Shown one piece after another: positions 1 to 8,525 of a stretch of 64,000 bases of DNA. The number at the start of each line of letters is the position of its first letter. Position 1 is the first letter of the stretch. The position numbers and the translations under genes are program-made. The stretch is from Pseudomonadota bacterium. Its GTDB lineage: Bacteria; Myxococcota_A; UBA9160; SZUA-336. The notes beneath the pieces were generated by a model. It was given only the letters and a program-made list of their open reading frames with translations, did not search any database and was not told where the DNA came from. The stretch spans positions 62,001 through 126,000 of the forward strand of contig QJZC01000027.1 of NCBI GenBank assembly GCA_003247575.1, written 5' to 3'.

Positions 1-654
1 GCTCTGTCTGAAGTGGACCTCGCGATCTACAAGGGCGAGTTCGTCTCGATCGCTGGTCCTTCGGGTTGTGGGAAGACCACCTTGTTGTCGATCCTGGGGT
101 TGCTGGATTCGCCGAGCAGCGGCCGCTATTTGCTCGAGGGAAACTCCGTGCACGAGTTCGGTTCCACCGCGCGTGCGCGACTGCGCCGCTCCACGATCGG
201 ATTCATCTTCCAGAGCTTCAATCTGATCGGCGAACTCAGTGTGAGCGAGAACGTGGAGCTTCCGTTGACCTATCAAGGAATGGGAGCGAGTGAGCGGAAG
301 AAGAGGGTTGGCGCAGCTCTCGAACGTGTAGGCATGTCGCACCGAGCCTCGCATCGACCGAGCCAGCTGTCGGGTGGCCAGCAACAGCGGGTCGCGGTTG
401 CGCGGGCGGTCGTCGGAGACCCAGCGCTTCTGCTCGCAGACGAGCCGACCGGGAACCTCGACTCGGAGAACGGTGCCCAAGTGATGGAGCTCTTGGGGGA
501 GCTGCACCAGTCTGGCGCCACCTTGTGCATGGTGACGCACGATCCCCGCTATGCGCGCCTCGCTCAACGATCGGTAGACCTTCTGGACGGACAACTCGCG
601 TCGTCCGCTGAGGTCGCTGCGGTACCGAGTGCGGCGAGCGGGGCTGCCCCGTGA
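1..654 (+). CDS. ABC transporter ATP-binding protein, LolD/MacB type (5' end outside window)
   Basis: Nucleotide-binding subunit of a MacB/LolD-class exporter that powers the membrane protein encoded next to it. The frame is open to the first base of the window, so the N-terminus is missing. All ATPase motifs are visible: Walker A ([10 protein letters not shown]), Q-loop (FIFQSFNL), signature (LSGGQQQ), Walker B with the MacB-family continuation ([13 protein letters not shown]) and the switch histidine (VTHD). The stop overlaps the GTG start of the permease by 4 bp, so the two are translationally coupled. The substrate cannot be read from sequence; relatives export lipoproteins, peptides or macrolides, or act in envelope stress. 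Confidence 0.93.
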   Translation, partial: ALSEVDLAIYKGEFVSIAGPSGCGKTTLLSILGLLDSPSSGRYLLEGNSVHEFGSTARARLRRSTIGFIFQSFNLIGELSVSENVELPLTYQGMGASERKKRVGAALERVGMSHRASHRPSQLSGGQQQRVAVARAVVGDPALLLADEPTGNLDSENGAQVMELLGELHQSGATLCMVTHDPRYARLAQRSVDLLDGQLASSAEVAAVPSAASGAAP

Positions 655-3062
655 GTCCCTTCGTGCTGTCGATCCGCTGGGCACTTCGGTCCTGGACGCG
701 TGCGCCTTTCCTGGCCGCGACCGCGATCCTCACCCTGGCGCTCGGAGTCGGGGTCTCGACTGCAGTCTACAGCGTGGTCAGCGGTGCACTCCTGAACGTA
801 GTGCCCTGGTCGGATCCAGACCGGCTCGTGGTGCTCGAAGCGCGCCGCCTCGAGGAGAGCACTCAGGGGCAGGGCGCGGCTCCTGGTATGTTCCTGGATT
901 GGAGGGAGCAGGCGCGGGCCTTCGAGGGGCTGGCGGCCCTCCAGTACTGGCGCTTCAACCTGACCGATGGAGATGACGGGGGCGTCGCGGTCGAGGGGCG
1001 ACTCGTCTCGGCCGACTCGTTCGACCTGTTCGAGATCAAGCCGGCTATGGGGCGAGGGCTCGTGCCCGCCGATGGAGAGCCCGGAGCTCCGCGCGTCGCG
1101 GTCCTGAGTCACGGCCTCTGGCGGCGCCGATATGGTGAGGACTCCTCGGTCGTAGGGCGGCAGATCCAGATCGACGGAGAGCCGACCACGATCGTCGGTA
1201 TCCTCGGAGAGGAGCAGTTCTTTCTGGCGCCGCCGGACCAGCTGGTCATGCCGCTGCGCATCGATCCTGCCGCTGCCTCTCGAACGGATCGCTCTCTGTT
1301 CGTCATGGGGTTGCTGCGTACTGGCGCCACCTTGGATCAGGCGCAGCGAGACATGGAGCTGGTGATCGAGAGACTCGCTACGGAGTACCCAGCCAGCGAT
1401 GCCGGCTGGAGCGTTCGCGTGCGCTGGCTATCCGATGTCTTTGCCGGCGGGGATCGGGCGACCGCTTCCATGCTTCTGTTGCTCGCCGCCGTGATCTTCG
1501 TGCTGCTGATCGTGTGTGCGAACGTCGCGAACCTGCTTCTCGCCCGAAGTGCCGCGCGCATCAAGGAGATGGCTACACGTGCCGCGGTCGGTGGCTCGCG
1601 AGGTCAACTCGCACGCCAGCTGTTGCTCGAGAATGCGTTGCTTGCGCTGTTGGCCTTTCCACTGGCTCTCCTGGTTGCGCGCGGTGTGCGCGACTTCTTC
1701 TTGACACAGGTTCCGCCCTATATGGGATGGATGGCCATGGTCATGCGCTTCGACCTTCCGGTGATCGGTTTTGCGATCGTAGCGACCCTGGCAACGGTGC
1801 TCCTCGTGGGGGTCGTGCCCGCTTGGCAGGCGTCGCGGGTCGACCTGCAGAGTGCGCTCAAGGAGGGAGGCGGGCGAGGTGCGAGTGCGGGGCGTCCGTG
1901 GGTGCGGCAACTGCTTGCGGTTGCCCAGCTGGGCCTGGCGATCAGTCTGCTGTCGACCTCACTTTTGATGGTCGAGAGCATGCGGCGCGTGCAAACCCGC
2001 GATCCGGGCTTCGATGTCGAGCGCGTGCTGGTCACCGAGGTCCAGCTGCCCAAGGCGCGCTATCCGAGTGAGGAGCACTGGCGTGAGTTCGAGCGTAGAG
2101 CCATTGCCGAGCTCTCGCGCGTGCAGGGAGCCGATGCGGTGGCTTCCGTGGACTTTCCGCCCTACGGGTTTCCGGGGCCGCTCGCCGCCTTCGAGATCGA
2201 GGGCGAAGTGACGTTGCCGGACAAGTCTGCGCCGAGCGCGTTGGTGCACACCGTGAGTACACAGTATCTGGACGCCCTCGGCCTCGATCTGCGGCGTGGT
2301 CGCGGGATCGCCGACAGCGACGAAGGGTCGAGTGTCCCGATCGCGATCGTCAATCGTACCCTCGCTGAGCGCTACTTCGGACAGGAGGGCTCGCTAGGAC
2401 GCCGCATTCGTGTGGCGGGAAGCTGGCGCGAGATCGTGGGTGTCGTCGAGGACTATCCGAACCGGAGCTTGCGTGATCCGATCGAGCCTCTACTGCTCAT
2501 TCCATTCTCGCAGCGCCCGCATCCGAGCCTCGGCTTCGTGTTGCGGACGAGTCGCGATCCGTTGGCGCTCGCATCTGGAGTGCGAGCGGCCATGCGCCAG
2601 CTGGACCCGCAACTCCCGACTCTGGATGTCTTCGAGATGGAGCAGCGCATGGAGAATCAGCTCTGGGGGCCGCGCTTGGTCCAGAGCGTCATGTGGATCT
2701 TGAGTCAGGTGGCGCTCCTGCTCGCTGCGATGGGTGTCTACGCCGTGATCAGCTACGGCACCTCACAGAGGGCACAGGAGTTTGCGATTCGGGCAGCGCT
2801 GGGCGCCGAACCGGGGCAGGTCGCACTGCTCGTACTGCGTCAGGCTGCGTTGCTCTCGGCCTTTGGAGTTCTGGTCGCATTGGGACTCAGCATCGCGCTG
2901 AGCCCGCTCCTTGCGCGCATGCTCTACGCCGGAACGGGATGGAGCGTTCTGCAGTTCGGCGGTATCGCGGCCGTGCTCGCATTCGTTGCGCTGGTTGCGG
3001 CAGGCGAGCCCGCGTGGCGAGCGATGCGCTCGGATCCCATGGGTGCGCTGCGGGCCGAGTAG
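651..3062 (+). CDS. ABC transporter permease, duplicated MacB/FtsX (ADOP) family
   Basis: An 803-residue inner-membrane permease. An N-terminal transmembrane helix (about 20-45, motif LALGVGVSTAVYSV) leads into a periplasmic MacB-type core domain. A first FtsX block of three helices lies at about 275-400. A second periplasmic domain and a second FtsX block (about 680-795) follow. This double arrangement in one chain defines the ADOP (duplicated orphan permease) family common in Acidobacteria and deltaproteobacteria. Unlike most ADOP genes, this one sits directly behind an ATPase and overlaps it by 4 bp, so the pair probably works together. The GTG start is fixed by the GTGA overlap. Substrate unknown. 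Confidence 0.9.
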   Translation: MSPFVLSIRWALRSWTRAPFLAATAILTLALGVGVSTAVYSVVSGALLNVVPWSDPDRLVVLEARRLEESTQGQGAAPGMFLDWREQARAFEGLAALQYWRFNLTDGDDGGVAVEGRLVSADSFDLFEIKPAMGRGLVPADGEPGAPRVAVLSHGLWRRRYGEDSSVVGRQIQIDGEPTTIVGILGEEQFFLAPPDQLVMPLRIDPAAASRTDRSLFVMGLLRTGATLDQAQRDMELVIERLATEYPASDAGWSVRVRWLSDVFAGGDRATASMLLLLAAVIFVLLIVCANVANLLLARSAARIKEMATRAAVGGSRGQLARQLLLENALLALLAFPLALLVARGVRDFFLTQVPPYMGWMAMVMRFDLPVIGFAIVATLATVLLVGVVPAWQASRVDLQSALKEGGGRGASAGRPWVRQLLAVAQLGLAISLLSTSLLMVESMRRVQTRDPGFDVERVLVTEVQLPKARYPSEEHWREFERRAIAELSRVQGADAVASVDFPPYGFPGPLAAFEIEGEVTLPDKSAPSALVHTVSTQYLDALGLDLRRGRGIADSDEGSSVPIAIVNRTLAERYFGQEGSLGRRIRVAGSWREIVGVVEDYPNRSLRDPIEPLLLIPFSQRPHPSLGFVLRTSRDPLALASGVRAAMRQLDPQLPTLDVFEMEQRMENQLWGPRLVQSVMWILSQVALLLAAMGVYAVISYGTSQRAQEFAIRAALGAEPGQVALLVLRQAALLSAFGVLVALGLSIALSPLLARMLYAGTGWSVLQFGGIAAVLAFVALVAAGEPAWRAMRSDPMGALRAE

Positions 3063-3105
3063 CGCTAGGCACCGGACCAGCTTGGGGTGGACTTGGGTGC
3101 TCGGG

Positions 3106-4368
3106 TCAGACGGAGAGCGCCGTCGCCTTGGTCATTGCCGCGAATGAGGTCACCGAGGTCGAAGCCCGTGCGCCGCCACGCGCAGTCAGGAGGTCGATCT
3201 CGACCCTCGTTCCTCCCTCCGTGCGTTCGAGGATGCGGAGGCTTCCACCGTGTCCCTGGACGACCGCAGATGCGATGGCCAAGCCGAATCCCGTTCCCCC
3301 CGATTTCGTGGTGAAGAAGGGTTCGAGAACCTTCTCACGGAGCTCCTGCGGGATGCCTGGGCCGTCGTCGAGGACGGAGATGCGGATGACCTTGCGATCG
3401 TGAATCGGCTCCGCATCGATCCAGATCGCGCTCCCGTCGCCGCTGGCCTGTACCGCGTTCTCGACCACGCATCCGATCGCGGAGCACAAGAGCGTTCTGT
3501 CGGCAACGATCTTGGGTAGTGCAGCTGCGACGCGGATGCGGATGTCGATATCGCGCGCCCGCGCGCGCTCCGACACCTCTAGCTTCACCCAGTTCACGAG
3601 CGCCTCGGGGCACTCCTCGCACAGGTCTACCTGCCCCTGCCGATACATCCAGAGAGTGCTCTGTACCACCTCCTCGATCCGGCGGGCGAGTAGCCGCACG
3701 CGCTGCAGTGCTGTAGCGGACTCGAGCATGTGCTGTTGAGCCATTTCCGTGACACCGATCAACGCAGTGAGGGGATTGTTGATCGCGTGCGCCACCGCGC
3801 CGGCCATCTGCTCGGCTGCGCTCAGACGCTCTGCATCGACGAGGCGCGCCTGCAGCTCGCGAAGCTGGGTGGTCCGCTCGGCAATCTGGCGCTCCAACTG
3901 CTCCGCGTAGCGCTGGCGTTCATCGGCGAGGGCTTGTTCGGCCTGCTTGCTGCGTGTGATGTCGGTGGTAAGCAGCACGTAGCCGCAGACCTCTCCGGCT
4001 TGCATGTCTGGAACCAGGGTGGTGCGCAGCCAGCAAGGCTTTCCATCGGGGGCCAAGATCAGCTCCTCGTGGGATGAGGCTCGCCCGGAGAGCGCCCGCT
4101 CGATGCTGGGCCGGATGAACTGGTATCGCTCGCCGCTGACCTGGGCAACCTGCATCCCGATGACCCCTTCGGGATATTCGCTAGCCACCCAGCGCCGGAA
4201 CCGCATGTTGGTGTACCGGTACCGCTGATTGCGGTCGATGTAGGCCATCGCAGCAGGAACCTCGGCTAGGAGAACGCGTATCTCGCGCGGAAGCCGGGCA
4301 TACCAATCCGGTTCCTGGTCAGCACCGGCTAGGCTGCCGTCGGAGTGAGGAGAGGATTCTGAATTCAT
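3106..4368 (-). CDS. PAS-domain sensor histidine kinase with HAINNP H-box
   Basis: A 420-residue kinase without membrane helices, so probably a cytoplasmic sensor. A PAS domain lies at about 30-145, a coiled coil at about 138-185, then the dimerisation/phosphoacceptor helix with His194, then a HATPase_c domain (N-box VVENAVQAS, G1 DDGPGIP, F-box EPFFTTKSGGTGFGLA). The H-box reads HAINNPL; family members normally have HE or HD, the acidic residue acting as base in autophosphorylation. The same change occurs in the kinase at 38849-40852. No response regulator is adjacent, so it is an orphan. It converges on the ABC permease gene. Confidence 0.9.
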   Translation of the reverse strand: MNSESSPHSDGSLAGADQEPDWYARLPREIRVLLAEVPAAMAYIDRNQRYRYTNMRFRRWVASEYPEGVIGMQVAQVSGERYQFIRPSIERALSGRASSHEELILAPDGKPCWLRTTLVPDMQAGEVCGYVLLTTDITRSKQAEQALADERQRYAEQLERQIAERTTQLRELQARLVDAERLSAAEQMAGAVAHAINNPLTALIGVTEMAQQHMLESATALQRVRLLARRIEEVVQSTLWMYRQGQVDLCEECPEALVNWVKLEVSERARARDIDIRIRVAAALPKIVADRTLLCSAIGCVVENAVQASGDGSAIWIDAEPIHDRKVIRISVLDDGPGIPQELREKVLEPFFTTKSGGTGFGLAIASAVVQGHGGSLRILERTEGGTRVEIDLLTARGGARASTSVTSFAAMTKATALSV

Positions 4369-4525
4369 GCCCCGACCTTCGGTGTTGGATCTCGGCTGTG
4401 TCGGCGCTGGATGGTATCACCGCGGAGACCCAACTGGGTGAGCGATCTCTAGGCCGGAGATCGAAATCTCTGGTCGCGGGTGGGTGAATGAGCGGCTTTC
4501 TGCCCATCCGTTGCGCCAGGCACGT

Positions 4526-4999
4526 TCAGTCGGGAGCAGGCGCAGAGACAGGCCGCGCATAGACGAACTCGAGAGTGAGCTCCTGGTCCTTGAGGAACGA
4601 AAGTGAGATCGGGAGCGGACCGAAGGGCTCAGCGTATCCAATCGCCGTGCGGCAGCTGGCGGCGAGTGCGGGGGTGGTTGCGCGCACCGTCTTGAGGGAA
4701 CTCGGTGTGCCCGTGCCGTCGAGGGTCATCCGCAGTACGACCGTGCCTTCGCCAGTTCGCGCGCTCGGGCGCCAGCGTCGATACACACTCTGTTTGAGCG
4801 CTTCGAGATAGGCTACGCACTCGGGAACCCGTCCACACTGGCGGTCGATCGCGCTCGCACCGCGCAAGCGGCGCGGAGTCCTCGATGCGGTACCCGCGGA
4901 GCACGCGGGGGTGATCAGGCCCAGTGCAAGCACCACGAGCCAGAGGCGCGCGCACACACGCCGCCGTGCTGTATTCGGATGTGCAATCGGTGCACGCAT
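4526..4999 (-). CDS. Lipoprotein with TonB/AgmX-like C-terminal domain
   Basis: A 157-residue protein. The start at 4999 was chosen because it places a basic n-region, a hydrophobic stretch and a lipobox (ITPAC) at the N-terminus; the frame is open further upstream but that part reads as non-signal sequence. The C-terminal 100 residues (YRRWRPSARTGEGTVVLRM, then SLKTVRATTPALAASCRTAI) resemble the TonB-C/AgmX-PglI fold found in periplasmic proteins of deltaproteobacteria, in which a W-containing helix precedes a beta strand. No TonB system is nearby, so it is not called TonB. Divergent from the beta-lactamase-fold gene; function unknown. Confidence 0.6.
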   Translation of the reverse strand: MRAPIAHPNTARRRVCARLWLVVLALGLITPACSAGTASRTPRRLRGASAIDRQCGRVPECVAYLEALKQSVYRRWRPSARTGEGTVVLRMTLDGTGTPSSLKTVRATTPALAASCRTAIGYAEPFGPLPISLSFLKDQELTLEFVYARPVSAPAPD

Positions 5000-5139
5000 T
5001 TCGCTCGGACCTCCCGACGAGGCGGCATGCGCGGGGCACACCACGAAGCACACCAGATGGGTCGACGTTTGGACTGCCACGCTCGCGCGAAGAGTTGTCG
5101 GCGGGACCGCGGCAGCCGATCATATCAGATGCCGAGACT

Positions 5140-6318
5140 GTGAGGAGTGAGCTACTGGTCCCGAAACTCGATGAGCCCGCCATCAACGGACACTGCGATC
5201 CTCGTTATCTTCGCCTCCGCCAGGAGTTCGATGAAAACCTACGCTCACGCGGTGAACTCGGCGCTGCTGTTTGCCTGATCGTCGATGGACGGTCGGTCGT
5301 CGATCTCTGGGGTGGATTCGAGGATGCGGCGCGGACGCGGCCGTGGCAGCGGGACACGCGCGTGAACGTGTTCTCGGTCGGGAAGGGCTTGATTGCGATC
5401 AGTCTGGGCCTGCTCGTGCAGCACTACGGGCTCGATCTCGATGCGCCGGTCTCCCGCTACTGGCCAGAGTTCGCGGCAGCGGGAAAGCACGAGATCTCCG
5501 TGCGCACCCTAGCGGCGCATCGCGCCGGGCTTGCGGGCTTGCGGCTCTCGCTGCCGCAGCGCGCGATGTTCGACTGGCAACGTATGACGAGTGCGTTGGC
5601 CGAGGAGTCGCCGTGGTGGACACCGGGCGAAGCACACGGATACCACGTGAACACCTACGGCTTCCTGATTGGGGAACTCGTCCGCCGGATCAGTGGATCC
5701 AGTATCGGCGCCCTGTTTCGTGAGCGGGTCGCTTCTCCGTTGGCGGCGGCCATCGGATTTGGAGCCGATACTGCGGGAGCCTATCCGGTGGCGGACTGCC
5801 AACTTCCTTCCGGGCCGATCTCATTCCCCAGTGAGGATCCATCGCATCGCGATCTACTGCACGCCGCGTACTCGAATCCTCCAGGAATCTCCGGCAACGG
5901 AACCGTCAACTCGGTTGCCTGGCGCAGCGCGGAGCTCCCGTCGGCGAACGCGCATGCGACGGCCCGGGCGATCGCGACCGTGTATGCCTCGCTGCTAGGG
6001 AGCGGGTCTCACGGTACCGATCCGATGCTCTCGAGTGAAGTCCTGAACGAACTCACTTCGGAGCACGCAAACGGTGTGGACCGCGTCCTCAGGCGCCCCT
6101 CTCGCTTTGGGCTCGGGTTCCAGCTGACGGCGCCAGAGCGTCCGCTCGGGCCCAACGCGCGTGGCTTTGGGCACTTCGGCGCTGGTGGCTCGCTTGGATT
6201 CGCAGACCCGGACTGCCGCCTTGCCTTCGGTTATGCCATCAATCAACCCGGCCCACGCTGGCAGAACCCGCGCACGATGGCATTGGTGGAGGCGGTCTAC
6301 TCCGGCTTATCCGAATAG
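5140..6318 (+). CDS. Serine beta-lactamase-fold hydrolase (EstB/class C-like esterase)
   Basis: A 392-residue serine hydrolase of the class C beta-lactamase/family VIII esterase fold. The catalytic tetrad S79-V-G-K82 is visible in VNVFSVGKG. A tyrosine motif follows at about residue 168 (YHVNTYGF), matching the YHAVTFG-type motif of EstB-like esterases. The C-terminal GFGHFGAGGSLGFADP is typical of the family. GTG at 5140 gives an N-terminus that matches family length; longer in-frame extension is possible but reads as low-complexity. There is no signal peptide, so it is probably a cytoplasmic esterase or lactone hydrolase rather than a resistance enzyme. Substrate unknown. Confidence 0.85.
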   Translation: MRSELLVPKLDEPAINGHCDPRYLRLRQEFDENLRSRGELGAAVCLIVDGRSVVDLWGGFEDAARTRPWQRDTRVNVFSVGKGLIAISLGLLVQHYGLDLDAPVSRYWPEFAAAGKHEISVRTLAAHRAGLAGLRLSLPQRAMFDWQRMTSALAEESPWWTPGEAHGYHVNTYGFLIGELVRRISGSSIGALFRERVASPLAAAIGFGADTAGAYPVADCQLPSGPISFPSEDPSHRDLLHAAYSNPPGISGNGTVNSVAWRSAELPSANAHATARAIATVYASLLGSGSHGTDPMLSSEVLNELTSEHANGVDRVLRRPSRFGLGFQLTAPERPLGPNARGFGHFGAGGSLGFADPDCRLAFGYAINQPGPRWQNPRTMALVEAVYSGLSE

Positions 6319-6332
6319 CCGATTCGTCGCCG

Positions 6333-6366
6333 GAGATCCGTGCGTCTCCGAGATCGGTGCGTCTCG
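6333..6366. repeat. Two-copy 17-bp tandem repeat between convergent genes
   Basis: Unit gagatccgtgcgtctcc at 6333-6349 is followed directly by gagatcggtgcgtctcg at 6350-6366 (15 of 17 positions identical). It lies between the stop of the esterase-like gene and the stop of the FKBP gene. No T-tract accompanies it, so it is not an obvious terminator. Confidence 0.6.
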
Positions 6367-6414
6367 TGGCAGGAAGCGGCTGCTCCGAGCGGACTATTCG
6401 GCAGGGAGCGGAGC

Positions 6415-6864
6415 TCAGTACACGTCGAGGAGCTCCACCTCGAAGGTCAAGGTTGCATTGGGCGGAATCGCCGGTGGGCTTCCGCGCCTGCCATACGCGA
6501 TCTTGGCCGGGCAGACCAGTTTAGATTTTCCTCCCGCCTGCATCAGCTGAATCCCCTCGGTCCAGCACTTGATCACCTGGTTCAACCCGAAGGTGGACGC
6601 GCTGCCGCGCTCGATGCTGCTGTCGAAGACGGTGCCGTCCTGCAACGTACCGTGGTAATGGACTCGTACCTTCGAAACCGCGTTCGGGCGGTCGCCGAAG
6701 CCGGCCCGGAGCAGTGTGTACTCTAGCCCGGAAGGTCTCCGAACCGTCTGGCCGACGGCGAGCTCAGGGAGCGGTTCCGGAGGGGGCGGCGGAGCGCCGC
6801 TGCCGACACAAGCGAGCGAGCCGAGGAGAGCGAGAGCAAGCAAACGACCGCGCAGTCGGTTCAT
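6415..6864 (-). CDS. FKBP-type peptidyl-prolyl cis-trans isomerase, lipoprotein
   Basis: A 149-residue lipoprotein isomerase that should assist folding of periplasmic or outer-membrane proteins. The N-terminus has a signal peptide ending in a lipobox (LGSLAC, Cys19) followed by a proline linker. The FKBP domain covers about 50-149 and shows the usual signatures: [35 protein letters not shown], and [25 protein letters not shown]. The length is normal for a single-domain FkpA-like or short FKBP. It is convergent with the upstream esterase and divergent from the cupin gene. Confidence 0.93.
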   Translation of the reverse strand: MNRLRGRLLALALLGSLACVGSGAPPPPPEPLPELAVGQTVRRPSGLEYTLLRAGFGDRPNAVSKVRVHYHGTLQDGTVFDSSIERGSASTFGLNQVIKCWTEGIQLMQAGGKSKLVCPAKIAYGRRGSPPAIPPNATLTFEVELLDVY

Positions 6865-6981
6865 GGGTTCCCCTTCGCATGATGAGCCGAGTCATTCCAT
6901 TGAAGCAGCTCGCTGGTCCGATGGAAATGCGTGGCGCGCGAGGCACGCCATCCCTATGGTACTCGAAGGTCAAGCGGGGGG

Positions 6982-7509
6982 ATGGCAGGCTTGAGGGTCG
7001 TGCGGGGCTTCTTCGTACTGGGGATGCTGATCGGCTGCGCACTGCCTGGCTGTGCGTCGCCTCTGGGCGTTCGCGCTCTGGGCGTTCGCGGAGAGGGCGC
7101 GCGCGGAGAGGGCGTTCGCGGGGTGGGGGAGCTGGTCGTCGTGCGCCCGGACGAGCGATCGTATGCCGGTCCGCCCGCCATTCCCGAGCTTGCGGGGGCA
7201 TGGCTCTTGGGGGGCGAGTCGGATCCGCATCCGTATGCGCTGAGGGTACGCCTGGCATCCGGAGGGCGCATCCCTCCGCACGTCCATCCCGACGACCGCC
7301 ACACAGTCGTGCTCGTGGGAACGTTGTATGTGGGAATGGGCGAGGACTTCGATGCCGATGCGGTCATTGCGGTCCCAGCGGGCGCCGTCTACCTCGCTCC
7401 AGCGAACGTCTATCACTATGTCTGGGCGAGAGACGGCGACGTCGAGTACCAAGAGAATGGGGTCGGTCCGACGGCGACGCGCTTCGTGGAGGCATCTACG
7501 CCCCGCTGA
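6982..7509 (+). CDS. Cupin-domain lipoprotein
   Basis: A 175-residue secreted protein with one cupin barrel. ATG at 6982 is preceded by a G-rich ribosome-binding site and opens a signal peptide with lipobox (ALPGC). Next comes a low-complexity stretch built of repeated GVR/GEG triplets, matching repeated ggcgttcgcg copies in the DNA (7064-7130). The cupin follows with metal-site motif 1 in the form PPHVHPDDRHTVVLVGTLYVGMGE and motif 2 PAGAVYLAPANVYHYVW. The histidines suggest a metal-bound cupin, but enzymatic activity cannot be inferred. Its stop lies 12 bp from the stop of the next, convergent gene. Confidence 0.75.
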   Translation: MAGLRVVRGFFVLGMLIGCALPGCASPLGVRALGVRGEGARGEGVRGVGELVVVRPDERSYAGPPAIPELAGAWLLGGESDPHPYALRVRLASGGRIPPHVHPDDRHTVVLVGTLYVGMGEDFDADAVIAVPAGAVYLAPANVYHYVWARDGDVEYQENGVGPTATRFVEASTPR

Positions 7510-7521
7510 CGAGGCATCCGC

Positions 7522-8274
7522 TCAGAGCTTCTCGCAGAGCCGCTCGATCAGGCGGTACGCCTTGCCCTTCGATCCATAGAGCTCGCTCGCCTGCTCGAAC
7601 GCGGCTTGCGCATTGCCTCGTTGCACTTGGTCGAGTAGCTCCTGGCGCACCGGCGCCTCGAGCTCGCGGTCGAGCTCGTCGCGCATGCGGTCGATCAGCA
7701 CTTTGGAGTGCTGCTCTTCGCGCAGCCTTTCGAGCATCGTCTTCGTCAGACACTGTGGGACGACCTGCCAGCATCCGTCTCGACGGGCCGCGAGCTTGCG
7801 CACGCGTCCGGGGACCGACGCGCATGGGTGCCCCGCCGGATGGGGAGCCCGCACGGTGAACTCGAAGTAGTGTGTCGGTTGGATCGGGAGCTCGAGCGAT
7901 TCGCCGCTGACGTCCTCGAGCACGTTGCTCTGGGTCTCGAAGCTTGCATCGAGCTCCTGCATGATGAGCCTCGGGTCCGGGTCCAGGTGCGCGGCAGCCT
8001 CCGCCTCGATCACCCATCGATAGACATCCTGCGATGCCTCGTCTCTGCAGGAATCCAGGAGAGGTTCCTGGAGTGCCTCGATTCGTGCAGGATCGTGGGC
8101 CGCGATCGCGGCGGTGTAGGCGTTCGCGAGATCTTTCAGTGAAGCGCAGGGATCGAGGATGGAGGGTGGGGTGGTGTCTTGGGCGCTGGCGGCAATGGAT
8201 AGGCTGCAGCCCAGGACCGAGCCGATCAGGGCGGCCACCTTCGAGAGCTGGCGTTGGTTGCGAGTGGGAGTCAA
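7522..8274 (-). CDS. Secreted protein of unknown function with C-terminal helical region
   Basis: A 250-residue protein. TTG at 8274 is favoured because GAGGAGAGG sits about 6 bp upstream and the resulting N-terminus is a signal peptide (KVAALIGSVLGCSLSIAASAQD). The mature part holds five cysteines and a helical, highly charged C-terminal third (LREEQHSKVLIDRMRDELDRE). No known domain was recognised. It reads away from the DUF4350-like gene; the two starts are about 250 bp apart and may share a divergent promoter region. Confidence 0.65.
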   Translation of the reverse strand: MTPTRNQRQLSKVAALIGSVLGCSLSIAASAQDTTPPSILDPCASLKDLANAYTAAIAAHDPARIEALQEPLLDSCRDEASQDVYRWVIEAEAAAHLDPDPRLIMQELDASFETQSNVLEDVSGESLELPIQPTHYFEFTVRAPHPAGHPCASVPGRVRKLAARRDGCWQVVPQCLTKTMLERLREEQHSKVLIDRMRDELDRELEAPVRQELLDQVQRGNAQAAFEQASELYGSKGKAYRLIERLCEKL

Positions 8275-8525
8275 GGGAGCCTCTCCTCGAGTAGAATGCG
8301 CTCGTGGCGTACGTATTCGAGCCCGCGCCAGGCGCGCTGAACAGACGCCGGAGCCTGTTCGTCGAGCTGCCAGCGGCTCCGCGGGAGCCGCGGTGGATGG
8401 TTCCGCAGACGCGGGCGTCTCCGCAGTATAGAGTGCTGCCCCGCCACTGGAACCGGTCACACGGAAACCGGTCGCCGGCGCTCGATCGACGCCGACCTAC
8501 TGCTCCGGTTGGTAGGGCGAGGTGG

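Noticed and set aside
4526..4999. Calling this gene tonB
   Set aside because: It is a predicted lipoprotein without the TonB membrane anchor or proline linker, and no exbB/exbD genes are near.
5140..6318. Antibiotic-resistance beta-lactamase
   Set aside because: No signal peptide, and the motif spacing fits EstB-like esterases better than secreted class C beta-lactamases.
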